A DNA stretch of 64,000 nucleotides from Sympetrum striolatum. Taxonomy: Eukaryota; Arthropoda; Insecta; Odonata; Libellulidae. The stretch lies in the NCBI GenBank assembly GCA_947579665.1, contig OX388351.1, positions 54,506,939 through 54,570,938 of the forward strand, written 5' to 3'. Both the position numbers and the translations under genes were made by a program. The notes below the pieces were generated by a model, which saw nothing but the letters and a program-made list of their open reading frames with translations, ran no database searches and was not told the origin of the DNA. Position 1 is the stretch's first letter. Each line of letters begins with the position of its first letter. Below, in pieces: positions 10,739-22,765 of this stretch.

Positions 10739-12021
10739 GAGTGTTGAAATCGTATTCAATCTTTGTGGATTCCGTGACCTCGCCACCTGTTGATTACTTA
10801 TACAAGTTCTGTCTCAAGTCTAACTTATAATTTTATATTGAATAATAAATCTTTAGGGTAAAGTATTATTTACTGAGTTGACCAGTATTTCAACTTTTTT
10901 TTATAAATCATTCATTATTTTTAAGCAGTATATCTGAGAGTCCCTGATAGCCTCTACCGATGACTGCCTATCACGTTGTTCATCAGAAGATAGAAGATCA
11001 TTGAAAGGTTTTTAAGAAATAGGATGCCATGTTTGGTCTCATGACCCTGGACTTTATTCCTTGGTGCCTCTGCTTCTTCTTAATCGTGAATTTGGGTCCC
11101 TTTTTTATAAGTATATAGTATGAATCACTGAAGGTTTAGAGTAACCAGAGGCTTCTTTAAATCCAGAGGAATCACTTGACAGTATCTCGAAGATTGGAAA
11201 TTATATATTGTGAAATTTGCGGTTAGTGATACCAAGTCTGCGCCTAGAGCCTGGAAATATTGTCATCTCTTTGCACGCATCATATGGATAGTGTCTAACA
11301 GTGAGTACCTATTTTCTTATGGAAAAATTTAATAGAACACGTTGTTCTTTGATAATACGTGCAGTGTAATGGTTTGCATTATGTCATTTACACTGAGAAA
11401 ACACTTTTCATTGCGATATGATCTGAATGGCTTATGTTACCGGCTTAAATAGTCTTCTCATTATAAACAGTCAAGTTTTTGGATAAATTACAATAGCTAA
11501 AACTTTCTTGAGCAAAGACTTTTGATCACTTAACTATCACAACGTCATTTGTGCATTGTAGAATGTCCTATATGACACATTTAGGAATGTGAAGCTGAAA
11601 CGTTGCCAGCTATTTATAATTTGTTCGATCTGAACTCTAAACATTCTTTTTATTAATGCCTCTCATTGCTTATTACTATTTTTGTGTGACAAACGTGTGA
11701 TGCTTTCACTTAAATGATACACAGCCTGCAAATATCGTTTCATATCAAAGTAAATTTAACTTTTTAACAATTAAAGGTCAATCGGAAAACCAGCAATACA
11801 TGAAACCTTATTATTTTTTTTCTCAAATTTGTTGAAAAATGACATAAGCCTGTTTATTCTTAATTTGGTATGGTATCTTAGTTCTTGACTTAAGCCCTGT
11901 AATTATTATATCACTTTATTATTACTATGTTACATTTAAAGCCGGCAATTTTGAGTATAGCTCAGAGGTGTGTATTTGCATGCTATTCAACCATGTTTAC
12001 AGTAATACTTCTCAAGTATTT
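10739..12021. other. AT-rich spacer
   Basis: No open frame of note, no repeat and no RNA gene was recognised. Composition is even and intron-like. Confidence 0.35.
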
Positions 12022-12081
12022 AAGTGGTAGGTAAATTTCTAGTTTCACACTAGTGTGAAACTAGAAATTTACCAAGTGGTA
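12022..12081. mobile_element. 44-bp perfect palindrome with 8-bp target duplication
   Basis: Positions 12030-12073 read identically on both strands: a 22-bp arm starting GGTAAATTTCTAG and running to the centre CACTAGTG, then its exact complement. The palindrome is flanked by AAGTGGTA on both sides (12022-12029 and 12074-12081). Eight-base duplications are made by hAT, P and some Merlin-type transposases. There is no internal sequence, so this would be two terminal repeats fused back to back. The flanks are ordinary sequence, which makes a chance duplication unlikely. Confidence 0.7.
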
Positions 12082-13559
12082 TTTAAGAGAATCCCTGCTG
12101 CAAAGTAGGGAATGTAACAGCAGTCATTCATCAAATTCAATTGTTTTTCAGTTATTTTAAATTATGAGATTGTGTTTGGTTGTGGGCATTGAGGAAAATC
12201 ATGGTTGATAATATATACAGCCACAAACGTTGACATGTTCAGTTTTACTGATGAGCCTTTAATTTCCAATTATATTTAGAATTCAAACCTAGTTGCTAAT
12301 TATGCAATCAAATAGGGTTTTGTGTCAAACCTTTTTTCACTGATAAGAGGATGCGAGATGTAATAAAAATTAAAGTATAAACCTGTCTAAAATACATTTT
12401 TTAAACATTTTCTAGGAAAAGCTTTACTATTCAGATTTCCAGAATGTTTTATTTGATTTTATTTGGTTAGTTTTTTATGATACTTTATTAATTCAGATCT
12501 AAGTGAAAGTAACTTAAAATAATATTTTTTTAATAGTTTCGTTTTGAAATTTCAATTTAAATTCTTTTAATATTCTAAAAATGGTAGTATTGGGATCTCA
12601 TTGTTCATTTTTATCATACTTTAGGAATAAACTCTTGATTATTAATGTAGGTTTCATGACCCAATTTCATAATTGATATTGCATATTCTTGTTGTGAAGC
12701 AAAGATAATAAATTTTGATCTGCACATCAAATAGCTGTTAATGCATTAGTGAATGATTATGTGGCTTTTTCCAAGATTTTAATTGCTTTGTATTGTTGTT
12801 TTATGGCTTTAGAGGTTTTTATTTTATCTCAGGAAGTGTTTTGGGCAAAATTAAAAAAGAAAATTCATCAATAATACTTGTATTGTACGAGATACAGGAT
12901 TATGTGGTCATTTTTAAAGGCTTTAGATTTCTTTGAGAAATATTTCAATATATTTTACTTGTTGCTTTAATCTTACAATTAATGCACAGTCAGGTGAATT
13001 ATATATGTTCTAGTTTCAGTTAGTAACTGCAAAGTTATTGGTTGTAACAATCAATATTTGATTTATCAATTTTTCGGTAAAGTTATTTGTCCTTAATTAT
13101 TCTTCATTAGTTCTCAATTTATTTTGCCCTTCTTGTGTTTCCCAAAGCTTATTTCCTGTTTGCTTGGACAAGATAATGAAGTCGTACGGCTATTGAGAGA
13201 GAGAGAAAGCAGCTAGTTAGGAGACCATCTGCTGAATATGGAAAATGCCAACTGCAGGCTCATTCTGTGAGTAAAGAGTTATTGTTATAAATATTTCCTC
13301 ATGTGATTCATATTATTTTATTGAAACAAAACGAAGGTTAATATTTATGGTGTGTGTACATTGCAATGAGCTTGCAGCAATCAGTTTCTCTCCTGTTGTA
13401 TCTTTCACCTACTGCACTATAATGCTTCCTTAGTTTCATTTTTATGCATTTTGTGAACTATCTAGAAGCTATATATAAATCTTATTAATCTCCAAATGCA
13501 AGATTTTCCATGAGTTCAGGCAATTGGTTTTGGAATTAGGAAGGAACCACTTCTTTCAC
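12082..13559. other. AT-rich spacer
   Basis: No coding stretch was recognised. A short GA-repeat lies at about 13193-13206. The right end may include diverged 3' sequence of the LINE remnant that starts at 13560. Confidence 0.35.
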
Positions 13560-14640
13560 AACTTCTTTTCCTTTGGTCTCCACTTCATCTTCCTAAAGTC
13601 CTGAGAATGTATTTCTAACTTCCTGCTGAAACTTCTTGTTATCTACTGGTTAAATGATGTTTATTTTATGTTTCCTGCATTAAAAAAACTTCTTTGGCTC
13701 CATTTTTTGCTTGATATTCATTCAATTTCTTGCTATTCTGTGGCTGCTTCCAGTGTTAAAGTTATTCAAAACTTCAAAATTAGTTAGAGTATGGAGTTTC
13801 TTTACCAATACATAGTCCATTTTTTAATTTTTGTTTCATTGTGACCTCCCCACATCCTCTTCCTTGTATGGTTCTTCTTAAAGTACGTATTTGTTTTTAT
13901 ACATATTGGTGCATTCTGCAAACTCGACCAAGCATTGACCTCATTCATTTCTTTGGCCCAGACCATATTGTCCTACAACGCTATCATCAGCTGACCTACA
14001 CAAGCATTGAAATCACCCATAATGACTTTATAGTAATAAGCCTCTATGCCATGTTCAGAGGTGAGAGTTTGGTCGAAGTTTTCAGTTCCCTCTTTGCTAC
14101 TTGCTGCTGTTGGTGCATAGACTTGGTTGACCTGTACTGAGAAACACTCATTTAATTTGAGCATGAGTTTTCAAATCTTTCAGATACACCTTCGATATTT
14201 ACCACGTAGTATTTTCATGTCTTGTTGATTAAGGATCAGTTGCTTTCAAGTCTTCTATCCTTGGTACATCTGTTAAAGAATAAATTTCTTTCCTTCAGTG
14301 TCAATAGTTCTTCTGGTTTTCTTCTGACTTCACTGAGACCGATGACATCCCATTTTATTCTGTGCTTCATTCAAAAGTTCCAGCAGTAGTTCTTGACTCT
14401 TCAAACAGTGGCAGTAGTAGGTCACAAATTGTAGGATGGTAGTTCTTTTCCTCATGATGGACTTCTTAAATGTCACCACCTCCCATACACCTGCTTCTAT
14501 GTCCAGATAAATTTCTATTAAAAGATCATCATGAAAATTGTACTTGTATTGTAGGACAGTATTCCCCAAGCTGTCCTACTGCTGTTTGGTGAATGCCACT
14601 TTCATTATTTGGCCAGAGATATTGTTAGAACCTTCGTAGC
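13560..14640 (-). pseudogene. RTE-like LINE remnant A: endonuclease part
   Basis: On the minus strand, translated pieces in shifting frames follow the order of an apurinic-type (APE-like) endonuclease of RTE-like LINEs. An N-terminal block lies at about 14330-14470, then a region with the pattern LLTLKERN..F..RCTKDRRLES around 14240-14330. QVYAPTAASSKEG and VIMGDFNACVG lie at about 14000-14130, the latter being the conserved GDFN catalytic motif. NNFNTGS, the start of the usual FNTGSDHR motif, lies near 13760. Frameshifts and stops separate the blocks. No reverse transcriptase follows, so the element is cut off at its 3' side. In mobile LINEs this enzyme nicks target DNA to prime reverse transcription. 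Confidence 0.7.
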
Positions 14641-15149
14641 ATGGTTGAACTTGGGCTATTCATTGCCTGCAACCTCCATTAACACTCCTCTGCCCCAATG
14701 AGGCAATGAACTGTTGCAGTGAGAGGAGAGAGGCTACATTTATATATGTATTTCTTAATCATACCCATTAATTACTCGCAAATTGGACTTAAAAATATTT
14801 TATGTTTGGATAGATTTCTCAACCCTTCATTATTTCAGTTTCCTCTTTTGTCCTGTGTCTTATTTTCCTTCAGCCTGTGCATATTATGTAATGTATTTTG
14901 GATTTCTTTGTAGACACTCAAAAATTTGCGAGATTAAAAATGGCCAAAATATGGTATTTTCCTTGTTTTAAGAGGTTTAAAAATACCTATATCTTTTTTC
15001 TTCCTTCTCATTATCCCAATTTTTGTTACTCTATCTGTTCATATTATTCTTCATCGAATTCTTCTTTATGTCCATAATTATGAGGACTCATGCTTATTTA
15101 TCTTAGTCAGTCTTTTCCAATGTCTACGATTCACAGCCATACAGTATTA
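14641..15149. other. Spacer between the two LINE remnants
   Basis: T-rich sequence with short plus-strand openings (14719-14913, 14783-14971) that show no family motif. It may hold diverged 3' untranslated sequence of remnant B. Confidence 0.3.
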
Positions 15150-17740
15150 CAGAAAATATCTTCTTCAACTAATGTCTGGGCCTTGTCATTGCAACCAAGT
15201 GGTCCTATTTTATGCAGTTCTCTTGAGTTGCACAAAGCTATTGACCTTCATCAGTTCCTGTGTCCTGTTCAGTTAGTATAGTCTAACTTCAAGCTAACTA
15301 ACTAGCTCTCATTTTCATTACTTTCCTACAACCTTCTCCTCCATAATATTAATAATAAATTTATTGTGTCTAAAAAGGTGACCCAAAAATTCAATTTTCC
15401 TGTTTTCAATTGTTCTTAAGAGATTTCTATTCTCATTTGCTTCATTTAGAACTTCCTCATTTGTTATTCTTTGAACCCATCTTAACCACCTGTCTCCGGA
15501 TCCACATCTCCATTTCTTCTGCAGGGTCCAACTCTCTCTTCCATAAAGCTATTCACTCCAGATGAAGGACCTTGCAATTGATTTTTTCTTTTCTTAATGT
15601 TTTTCTTCTTGCTTTGGAAATACAGTATACATATACATACAGCGTCACAGAAAATATATTATATATAATATATAAATTCTATTTTTTCTGTTCATGCTTA
15701 TGTCATTACTGCAAAAAACATTTTCATTGTCTTAAAACAGATCTAGCTTCTTCAATTGTTGATATTTTTCTCTTCAAAGCAGTTATTTATTTCCATTAAT
15801 TACTGTCCCAAGATACTTATACCTATATACTTTGCACTTCTGTTTAATGATTTGTTCATTTTTCATGTTGCTGAGTTTATATTTGAATAAACCATGAATG
15901 TTGTCTTTTTCATGTGTAGGAACTGCTCTTTTTCTTCACTTATTTTTACAACTTGATCCACGTCCTCTGAAGATTTTCATGATTTTCTGCTAACAGGACA
16001 GTATTATCTGCACATTTTCTGTTGTTAATAGATCTTCCATTTATTTTTGTATCAGTTGTTTTACATTTTAAACATTTACATGTTTTGTTTTCTTTTGCTT
16101 CTTGAATGTTCTCTTCTGAATGTAAATTAAACAATAATGGTGAGAATATGCACCCTTGGCAAACCCTCTCGCCTTATTTCTATCTCTTCAGATATTTCAT
16201 TTTTCTTACCGATAGCTGCAGCTTGGTGAGGATATAAATGTTTAGTAATTCTGATACATTGTCATCTAAAATTATCTATTCAGTAATTGAAATGGTTTAT
16301 TGTGATGAACTTTATTACATGCCTTATTTTAGTCAATATAACATGCAAACACTGGTTGATTGATATCCACACATCTTTGTATCAAAATATTGAATGATAA
16401 AGAAGTTTCCCTGGTATCTAAACCATTTCTTAATTCAAACTGTGATTCACTTATAACATTTTCTAATTTTTTAACAGTACATTACCTTATTATTCTTAAG
16501 GATATTTTTAGGATATTACTCATTAAACTGATTTTTCCCTGATCACTGCATTCTTTCATAGTCTCATTCTGCACTCTTGTACACTCCTGGCCAAAATTAA
16601 CGCAGCACCAGCCGTAAAGAACGCTAGGGAGGTGCTGCGTTAATTTTGGCCAGGAGTGTACAAAGCAAATATTTTTCATAGAAATTATTTCATAGGGTTT
16701 TTGTGCAGTATTATTTTTATCTACTTAAGTGAACAATATCTGGTGATAGGAATCAGCACATATGGATTCGATGGTTATTTTTCACATTCTCATGATTTAT
16801 TCTAAGACATTTTAATTGATGGGAAATATTATCCACTTTTACAATTTAGATCTTTTACTAGACCATGTAGAAGCATCTAGACTATACTAATGTTTAGAAG
16901 CATCATCGTCATGAAATATTTAAAATATAAGTTCTTTGTTATTATCTCAAATATTTCAGCTTGTATTGCAATATAAGTGGAACCTTACAGAAGTTTTGAT
17001 CACAGATGTTTCCAATACCATTTTTCTGATTAATAACCTCATTTGGAAGCAAATATAAAGGCTTATCTTTTCACAAAGATATTTTCTATGAAGGCTTTCA
17101 GCCTGTATTTTTTCAATATACATGTACGTATTTCAACTTCAGGCTTACTTTTAGTGATATTTTAGCATATTCAGCTGCTGAAAAATGAGCTGTAGTAAAG
17201 TTCAATAGGTGATTTAAATTGAAGGTCATTGCATATGCTGTTTATAATTCCTCACGTTTTCCTTGATTGCTAGTCTGATGGATTTGCAAAGCTCGGCATA
17301 TTAAATTTTATCTCTTGTAGTGTCTGAATTCTTCAGTTCCTTCCACCGTTTAATTATTTGCCAGGTTCTATCGCTAAACCTCTTATCTTTAGGTTTTCTT
17401 GGCATACTTGCTGCTTCCTCTACCACTTTCTTCACGACTTCCATAACTTTGGTTTCAAGTTCTTCCTCCTGAAGTGCTGAGAATCTATTTCTTAGTTCCA
17501 GCTGAAACTCCTTCTTGTTATCTGATAGTTTACTGATATTTATCTCATTCTTTTTGCAAGAAACCAAATTCTTTCATTCCATTTGGAAGTTAATATTAAT
17601 TCTGCTTCTAACAATTCTGTGGTCACTTCCAGTGTTGAAGTTATTCAAAACATCACAGTTTGTAACAGTGTAGATTCTGTTAGAGTGAAGAAATTCAGTA
17701 GCCTTTTACAACCAATGCCAGCAGTAGTTTCACCTTAGAT
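15150..17740 (-). pseudogene. RTE-like LINE remnant B: endonuclease end, reverse transcriptase and C-terminus
   Basis: On the minus strand the order of blocks matches an RTE-like ORF2. LNNFNTGSDHRIVRSR (about 17595-17645) is the end of the endonuclease. The linker LRNRFSALQEEELETKV, with RTWQIIKRWKELK after it, lies at 17301-17567. Reverse-transcriptase blocks follow: ESQFELRNGLDTRETS (about 16400-16445), QGCIFSPLLFNLHSEEN (about 16115-16165) and KCADNTVLLAEN (about 15980-16015), a damaged form of the YADD site. The C-terminal stretch MWIRRQVVKMGSK with EVLNEANENRNLLRTIENR lies at about 15400-15530, and QLKRTA near 15230. Many stops and frameshifts break it, and a MITE sits inside it at 16578-16663. 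The order of B relative to A shows two separate copies, not one split element. Confidence 0.75.
16578..16663. mobile_element. Short MITE nested in the LINE, Tc1/mariner-like
   Basis: Two perfect 33-bp inverted arms (16578-16610 and 16631-16663) enclose only 20 bp. Setting the ends at TA gives a 77-bp element, 16582-16658, beginning CACTCCTGGCCAAAATTAA and flanked by TA on both sides. TA duplication and GGCCAAAATTA-type ends resemble Tc1/mariner elements. The flanks belong to the LINE reading, so it inserted after the LINE. There is no coding capacity. Confidence 0.75.
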
Positions 17741-17967
17741 TCATCATCATAAATTTTTATTTAGATGTTTTTTATCATAGGAAGTTCATTCATAATGAAG
17801 CAATAATGTTCTGTTATATATTTCAGATATGCTGAAGAGAATAACCAGATTCCAGAAAATGTTGAGCTCCCTGTTGGCGAGAACAAAATGCTAAATCCTT
17901 AAGAAAATATTTCTTCACTTGAAGTTGCTGATTTACAAACAAATCATAAAATATTTTAGATAGTATA
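17741..17967. other. Possible upstream part of the Mutator/YqaJ gene
   Basis: A splice-acceptor-like tract (TATATATTTCAG, ending at about 17826) is followed by a reading YAEENNQIPENVELPVG and then stops. It may be an N-terminal exon of the following pseudogene. Nothing else is recognised. Confidence 0.25.
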
Positions 17968-19066
17968 ATGAGTAAAACTAATTTTTACTTCAGAGAAAAC
18001 GAAGATCTTCTTGTTGAGTCTGATGGCAGTCACACACAAGATGATTATAACATAATATCAGGGCGATTCATTGTTGATGGCCAGCATTTGGTGCGCTCTT
18101 GACTTTCATAGGTTTGAATGTCATAAAACTGGTTTCCTCAAGCTACAAGTCTCTAGTGTGGATTATGAGATTTGAATGCACGTTTTGCCAAAAAATAGAA
18201 ATGGTTACCAGTGATCCGCTGCCCAGTACCCCTCATAATGGAAAAAAATTTTATCTGCTGTTGAGATATCTCTTGTAGAACAAGCAGTTTGGGGCTTCAT
18301 GTCTGTAGGTTCTGGGCAAAGACATATGGAGGAAGTATTTTTGTCCATGAACATTTCCCCCTTTAGTGAAAAGGCATTTCTCAAAGCCGAGCAGCACTTG
18401 GGAAATGTCATCTAATAAAACTATTTTGAAAATTTTACTTGATAATGATTTTTAAATGGTCTTCTTTAAAGTCCATCCATCGTTAAACTTCTCATTGAGT
18501 AGTATCAAATAATTATGTCTTATATAAATGCCCTCTCCCCAGGTCTGGAAAGACATCCTAATAAAATCTATGGAGCAAGCCAGCATTGAAAGAAAAAGGT
18601 TAGCGATTGAAATAGGTGCCATAACAAAAAATGGCTTGCCTTATATAGCAGTTGTTGTTGATGGTGGATGGTCACATCTCATAGCCATGGTCACTGTTAT
18701 GCAGCGAATTCAGATGTTACCTGCATAATCAGCCAAAGAACCAAGAAACTACTACTTCACATCGATGTTAGAAATAAGTATTGTTCTATGTGTGCGTGGC
18801 TAGAAAAGCGGGGTATGACTGCAGGCCATGAGAATTGTTTTAGAAATTGGAGTGGAGCCTCACAATCAATGGAGGCAGATATGATTGAGCATGCATTCCA
18901 GTCAAGTAAGAAAATTCATGGACTTGAATATAGACGCTTGGTTGCAGATTCAAGCGTATATCTAAAGGTAATGGATATGTTTTCTTACAGAAAATTTGTG
19001 GAAAAAATAGTGAGCGAATCATTTAATAAAAAACTACTCTATAAGGCTGTACAAGGTTCAATCTAG
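17968..19066 (+). pseudogene. Mutator-like transposase domain of an arthropod mobile gene
   Basis: Starting at an ATG at 17968 the frame reads into SGRFIVDGQHLVRS, the usual opening block of this domain, and then hits a stop. A second block (about 18250-18415) contains SVGSGQRHMEEVFLSMNISP. A gap follows that ends in a pyrimidine tract and CCCCAG (about 18529-18541), perhaps an intron. Frame 18541-18725 carries KNGLPYIAVVVDGGWSH, the DGxW signature with its Asp. A frameshift at about 18690 leads into 18730-18975: TKKLLLHIDVRNKYCSMC, ENCFRNWSGASQSMEADM, IEHAF, VADSSVYLKV. These match Mutator-like transposase proteins that are repeated in arthropod genomes. The DNA-cleaving role is taken from the family. 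Stops and shifts make this copy inactive. The YqaJ part follows at 19770. Confidence 0.8.
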
Positions 19067-19769
19067 TGGGAGTAGTGAAACAAAAAATCCTCAAAAATTT
19101 CATCATAAAACAATTAAAAAATGCAGCTTGTTAAGCAATTTTAAGTTACAACAAAGGGAAGAATGTGGTAAAATTAAAAGAGGATTTAAAAAACAGCCCA
19201 TTCCATACTTTAGGCTCCCATCTAAACTGCAGACCTTACTTCTGCAAAAATGTAGGTAAAGTTAGCGCACTCGAGGGACAACGCTGGACATAGCCAACAC
19301 AGTAGTAGGAGCTTTAAAACCAGTGCTACTGAAGGCTAATCAGGTATGGGAGAACCAGCAACCAGGCTGGAAATCATATGTCTTTAGTTGCAAAATTCAC
19401 CAGTGGAAAACAAATCAGCCAAGGTAAAAGTGGCTCCTTAACACACCGTACTAGAGCAGCGGCTTTAGATTTTCAGTACAGTCCAATGAGCCATTACCAC
19501 ACTAAAGTCGATGTTCGGCAGGAGTCCTGCAATGCTAATTAAAAAAGTTGGCATTAGGAGAGCAAAAAATCATTTCGTGCTGCAAATTAATATTGGGCTC
19601 TAATACCACAAAACCTGCGGGCAAAACTAAACATGATACTAGAGTTGCTAGAGGATTCAAAGCATACGGCAAACATTGCCAGAAGTTACTGGACAACAAG
19701 GACTATGGGAGATAAGAATCCCTTGAAATTGCCACTCGTGGTCAGATAGAAAATTAACTATGGGTGGAT
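19067..19769 (+). pseudogene. Linker region of the Mutator/YqaJ pseudogene
   Basis: Three-frame reading gives pieces such as RGFKKQPIPYFRLPSKLQTLL and later ARGFKAYGKHCQKLLDN, but frames shift and stops are frequent. No known catalytic motif is visible. Position and coding-like composition place it between the two domains of the same gene. It is more decayed than either domain. Confidence 0.45.
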
Positions 19770-20455
19770 GAGAGAAGGATCAGGCTGACAGCATCAAATT
19801 TCGTTTTTGATATGCAAAAGAAGACAAACTTCAATGTGGGCTTCTGTTGTAAAATCTATTCTCTATAGCCAATTTGTAACGGATGCTATGACATATGGAG
19901 AAATGAACGAATCTGCTGTGATTAAATATTTTGGAAATAAAATTGACCTAAAAGTTGAGCATTGTGGTCTATTTGTGGTTGCTCAGCATGATTTTCTGGC
20001 AGCTTCTCTAGATGGCTTGGTAGGAGATGATGCTATTCTGGAGCTGAAATTCCCGAAATCTGCTGAGTTCCTCACAATATCTGAAGCTATTAAACAGGTC
20101 ATGCAATTTTGCCTAGAGAAAAGCAAAGCAACTAATGCTGTAGGGCTAAAGAAGAATCATAAGTACCACTTTCAGGTGAATAAATAATTTTCCTCCTTCC
20201 TTTGCAAGTTGTAAAATTCTTTAGTATTTCAATTAATGTGGAAAAATCTGCTAAACTTGCCTAATTGCATCACCAGGCTCAAGAACAGCTCCTCATACCA
20301 GGAAAGAATAAATGCTACTTTGTTGTGTGGACCAAGAATTCATATTGAAGAGATATTAAGAGATGAAAACTTCTGGTCCAAAAAAAAGGAGAAGCAGCTT
20401 CTTTTTTTCTACATTAATGCTCTGCTACCCTAAATAATAGATCCGAGAAGGTATA
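19770..20455 (+). pseudogene. YqaJ-type (lambda-exonuclease-fold) nuclease domain
   Basis: The stretch opens with ERRIRLTASNF (about 19775-19807) and continues in frame at 19807-20187. Visible YqaJ landmarks are YGEMNESAV (Glu36 of this frame), LAASLDGLVG (Asp69) and LELKFPKSA (Glu79, Lys81), the D...ExK site of this nuclease fold, then YHFQVN. After a shift, 20290-20455 reads CYFVVWTKNS, then ILRDENFW and INALLP, then DPRR, the closing block of the family. Members digest DNA ends in phages; in arthropod genomes the domain often lies behind a Mutator-like domain, as here. The catalytic residues remain although the canonical SPDG has become SLDG. The role in transposition is not established. 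Confidence 0.82.
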
Positions 20456-22765
20456 GAAGTATGCTTTAGATTCCTGTGGTTTTAAAAGGAACATATCGTG
20501 AGTTAGGTAATAATTTTAGCTTAGTTATAATCATCGTTCTGTATGTATCTTTTTATAATTCTTGTGTGTTTAGGTTATTGTGAAAGGCTGAATAGAATTA
20601 TTATATTTCTATATATAACCGTATTTTCCCATCGATAATGCGCGCGTTATCTATACCAAATAGTCAGATGATTGAAAAAAATGATGATGCGCGTAATGTA
20701 ATGAAAATTGAAAACTTAAGTTATTAATGAAACTTTCATTTGATATTCATTGTAGTGGAACCCTTTACTAACTATTTTACTAAACAAAGTAGATAAATTT
20801 CTTGCTTGTTGGTACCGTTGTTTATATTTATCAAATTGAATTTATTATAATGCTGTCTTTCTAATTAATTGGGATAATATTAGCCAGAATTTGTTAAAGA
20901 CTTCATATTTTAATTGATTTTATTAGTTAATTAGAATTGATCATATAAAACATTGTCATCCATAAGGATCGTCCCTGTTTTGATTGATAAACAACTTTTC
21001 TTAGCATTAAATATCAATTAGTGATGAACATTTGAGTTTTATGCAAAAAACATCTTAGAATTTGACTTTCAATTTTCAAACGAGGTTTTTCTAAATAGAA
21101 AACTCTTATACTAGTTACTCATTTTTTAAATAATTATTTTCACTGAATTTAAATTCATCTATGATCATAAATTATTTCCACCTTTTTGGGTTTTTTGCGT
21201 GATTTTCCATTCTTTATCTTACTTGCAGATTAAACTTTTATTATTTACAGTTGCTATATTCCAACTTTTTGAAATTCATCGGATTTGATGGGAAGTTTAA
21301 TTTTGTTCTTCTAATTTTGTTAAAAATAGTATCCTAATTATATTAGTCTTTTAAGTGCATCATTACAAACTGTTACAAGAGCAAAGTGAAACAAATTTGG
21401 TATTAAGCTAGAATTTATAACATTGATCATTTAGGTCCTTGTATATTTATTCAAAGGAAAGAGGTTTTATGTGTTTTTAGAGAGAATCATCGAAATGTTC
21501 ACACTTCTTTAGAAATGCAAAATTTATTATCAATTGATTGACCTAAATGCCAGAATTGCTAATCTCCAAGGCATCCTTTTTGTGTACTTTTTTATTATTT
21601 CCTTGTGGCAATCTTTAGTTTTCTTTCTTTCTTGAAGTTCTCAAGTTTTTCATAAATTTTAAAACTTATTCATTACTCTTGCTTAAATTTTGAACTTCTT
21701 AATAATTTTACATATCATATTCAGCTTCCTTTGCTGTAATTATTTGCTCTTGCTAAAATTCAGAGCGAGGGTTAAACTGCAAAGCCATTAAATAGTGTAA
21801 CAGGTTGACTAGACAAATGCCACAACTCATGACTTTGAATTAATTTCAACTAATTCAAAGTAGTGTGTCCATGTGACGAGTTTAATACACTGGATTGTAG
21901 TTGATTTAAAATAGATATTTTTCTTTGGTTTCTTTTTTTTTTAATTTTTAAAATCAATCATAAAATATATTGCCAGCTTTTTATAAATTTTAAACAGTGC
22001 TCTTTTTCTAAAAAGATATTCTAAGTCCAGAATTGTTTTTAAATATAAAGTTTATTCGAGTTTTAATTGAAAAAATATTCTACGTCCAAATTTTCATTTT
22101 TTTCTATTCTTTTATAATTCAGCTTACTTTTCTGTAATTATTTGCTCTTGCTAAAATTATTCAAGTCCAGACTTCATTTTCTTATTTATTCCTTGCTTAT
22201 CAGCTTGAAAAAATATTCTAAGTCCACAAGGTCATTAGTTTGTTAAAAACTTTTGCTTTTCATGATTTCTCATTGAAATTTTTGACAGTAAGTTTGTCTC
22301 AATTTTTGTAAGTTTTATTCATATCATCTTTAAATTCTTTGTTTTAAGTTTGTATTTATTTAACTTCTTGCAATTTCTATTCTCATGTTTTTTTGAATTC
22401 TTTTATTTCTATATTCTTTGCATAACATTTTCTTTATCTTTCAGATGGTTGAGTTAATTTTTGGCTATGTTCAGAACTTGTAGTTCTGATTTCTGAATGC
22501 AGCCTTAAATTAAACCTGGCACTTGGGAACAACAAACGCAGTTGATGGAGATAGAGGAGCAATGAGCATCATCAAGAAATTTTCTAACTATGCAATGCAC
22601 CATATTCTAAATCTTACAGGTAGGAAATTAGTAGAAAATGAATTCAAACATATGATAAGAATTGTGAAGACCTACAGCTTAGGTTCGTAATTTTCAAGAA
22701 CAATATCCTACAAATGATTAACAATTTAGTTCATGAGAAATTATAACTATGAAATAATTCTCTAA
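20456..22765. other. AT-rich spacer with short recurring words
   Basis: No gene was recognised. Between 21700 and 22260 several words recur: TAATTATTTGCTCTTGCTAA at about 21737 and 22137, and ATATTCTAAGTCCA-like words at about 22016, 22075 and 22212, suggesting an old degenerate repeat. Near 20630 the text CCGTATTTTCCCATCGATAA is followed by a GCGCGC run, which may be the end of an unidentified transposon. Confidence 0.4.
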
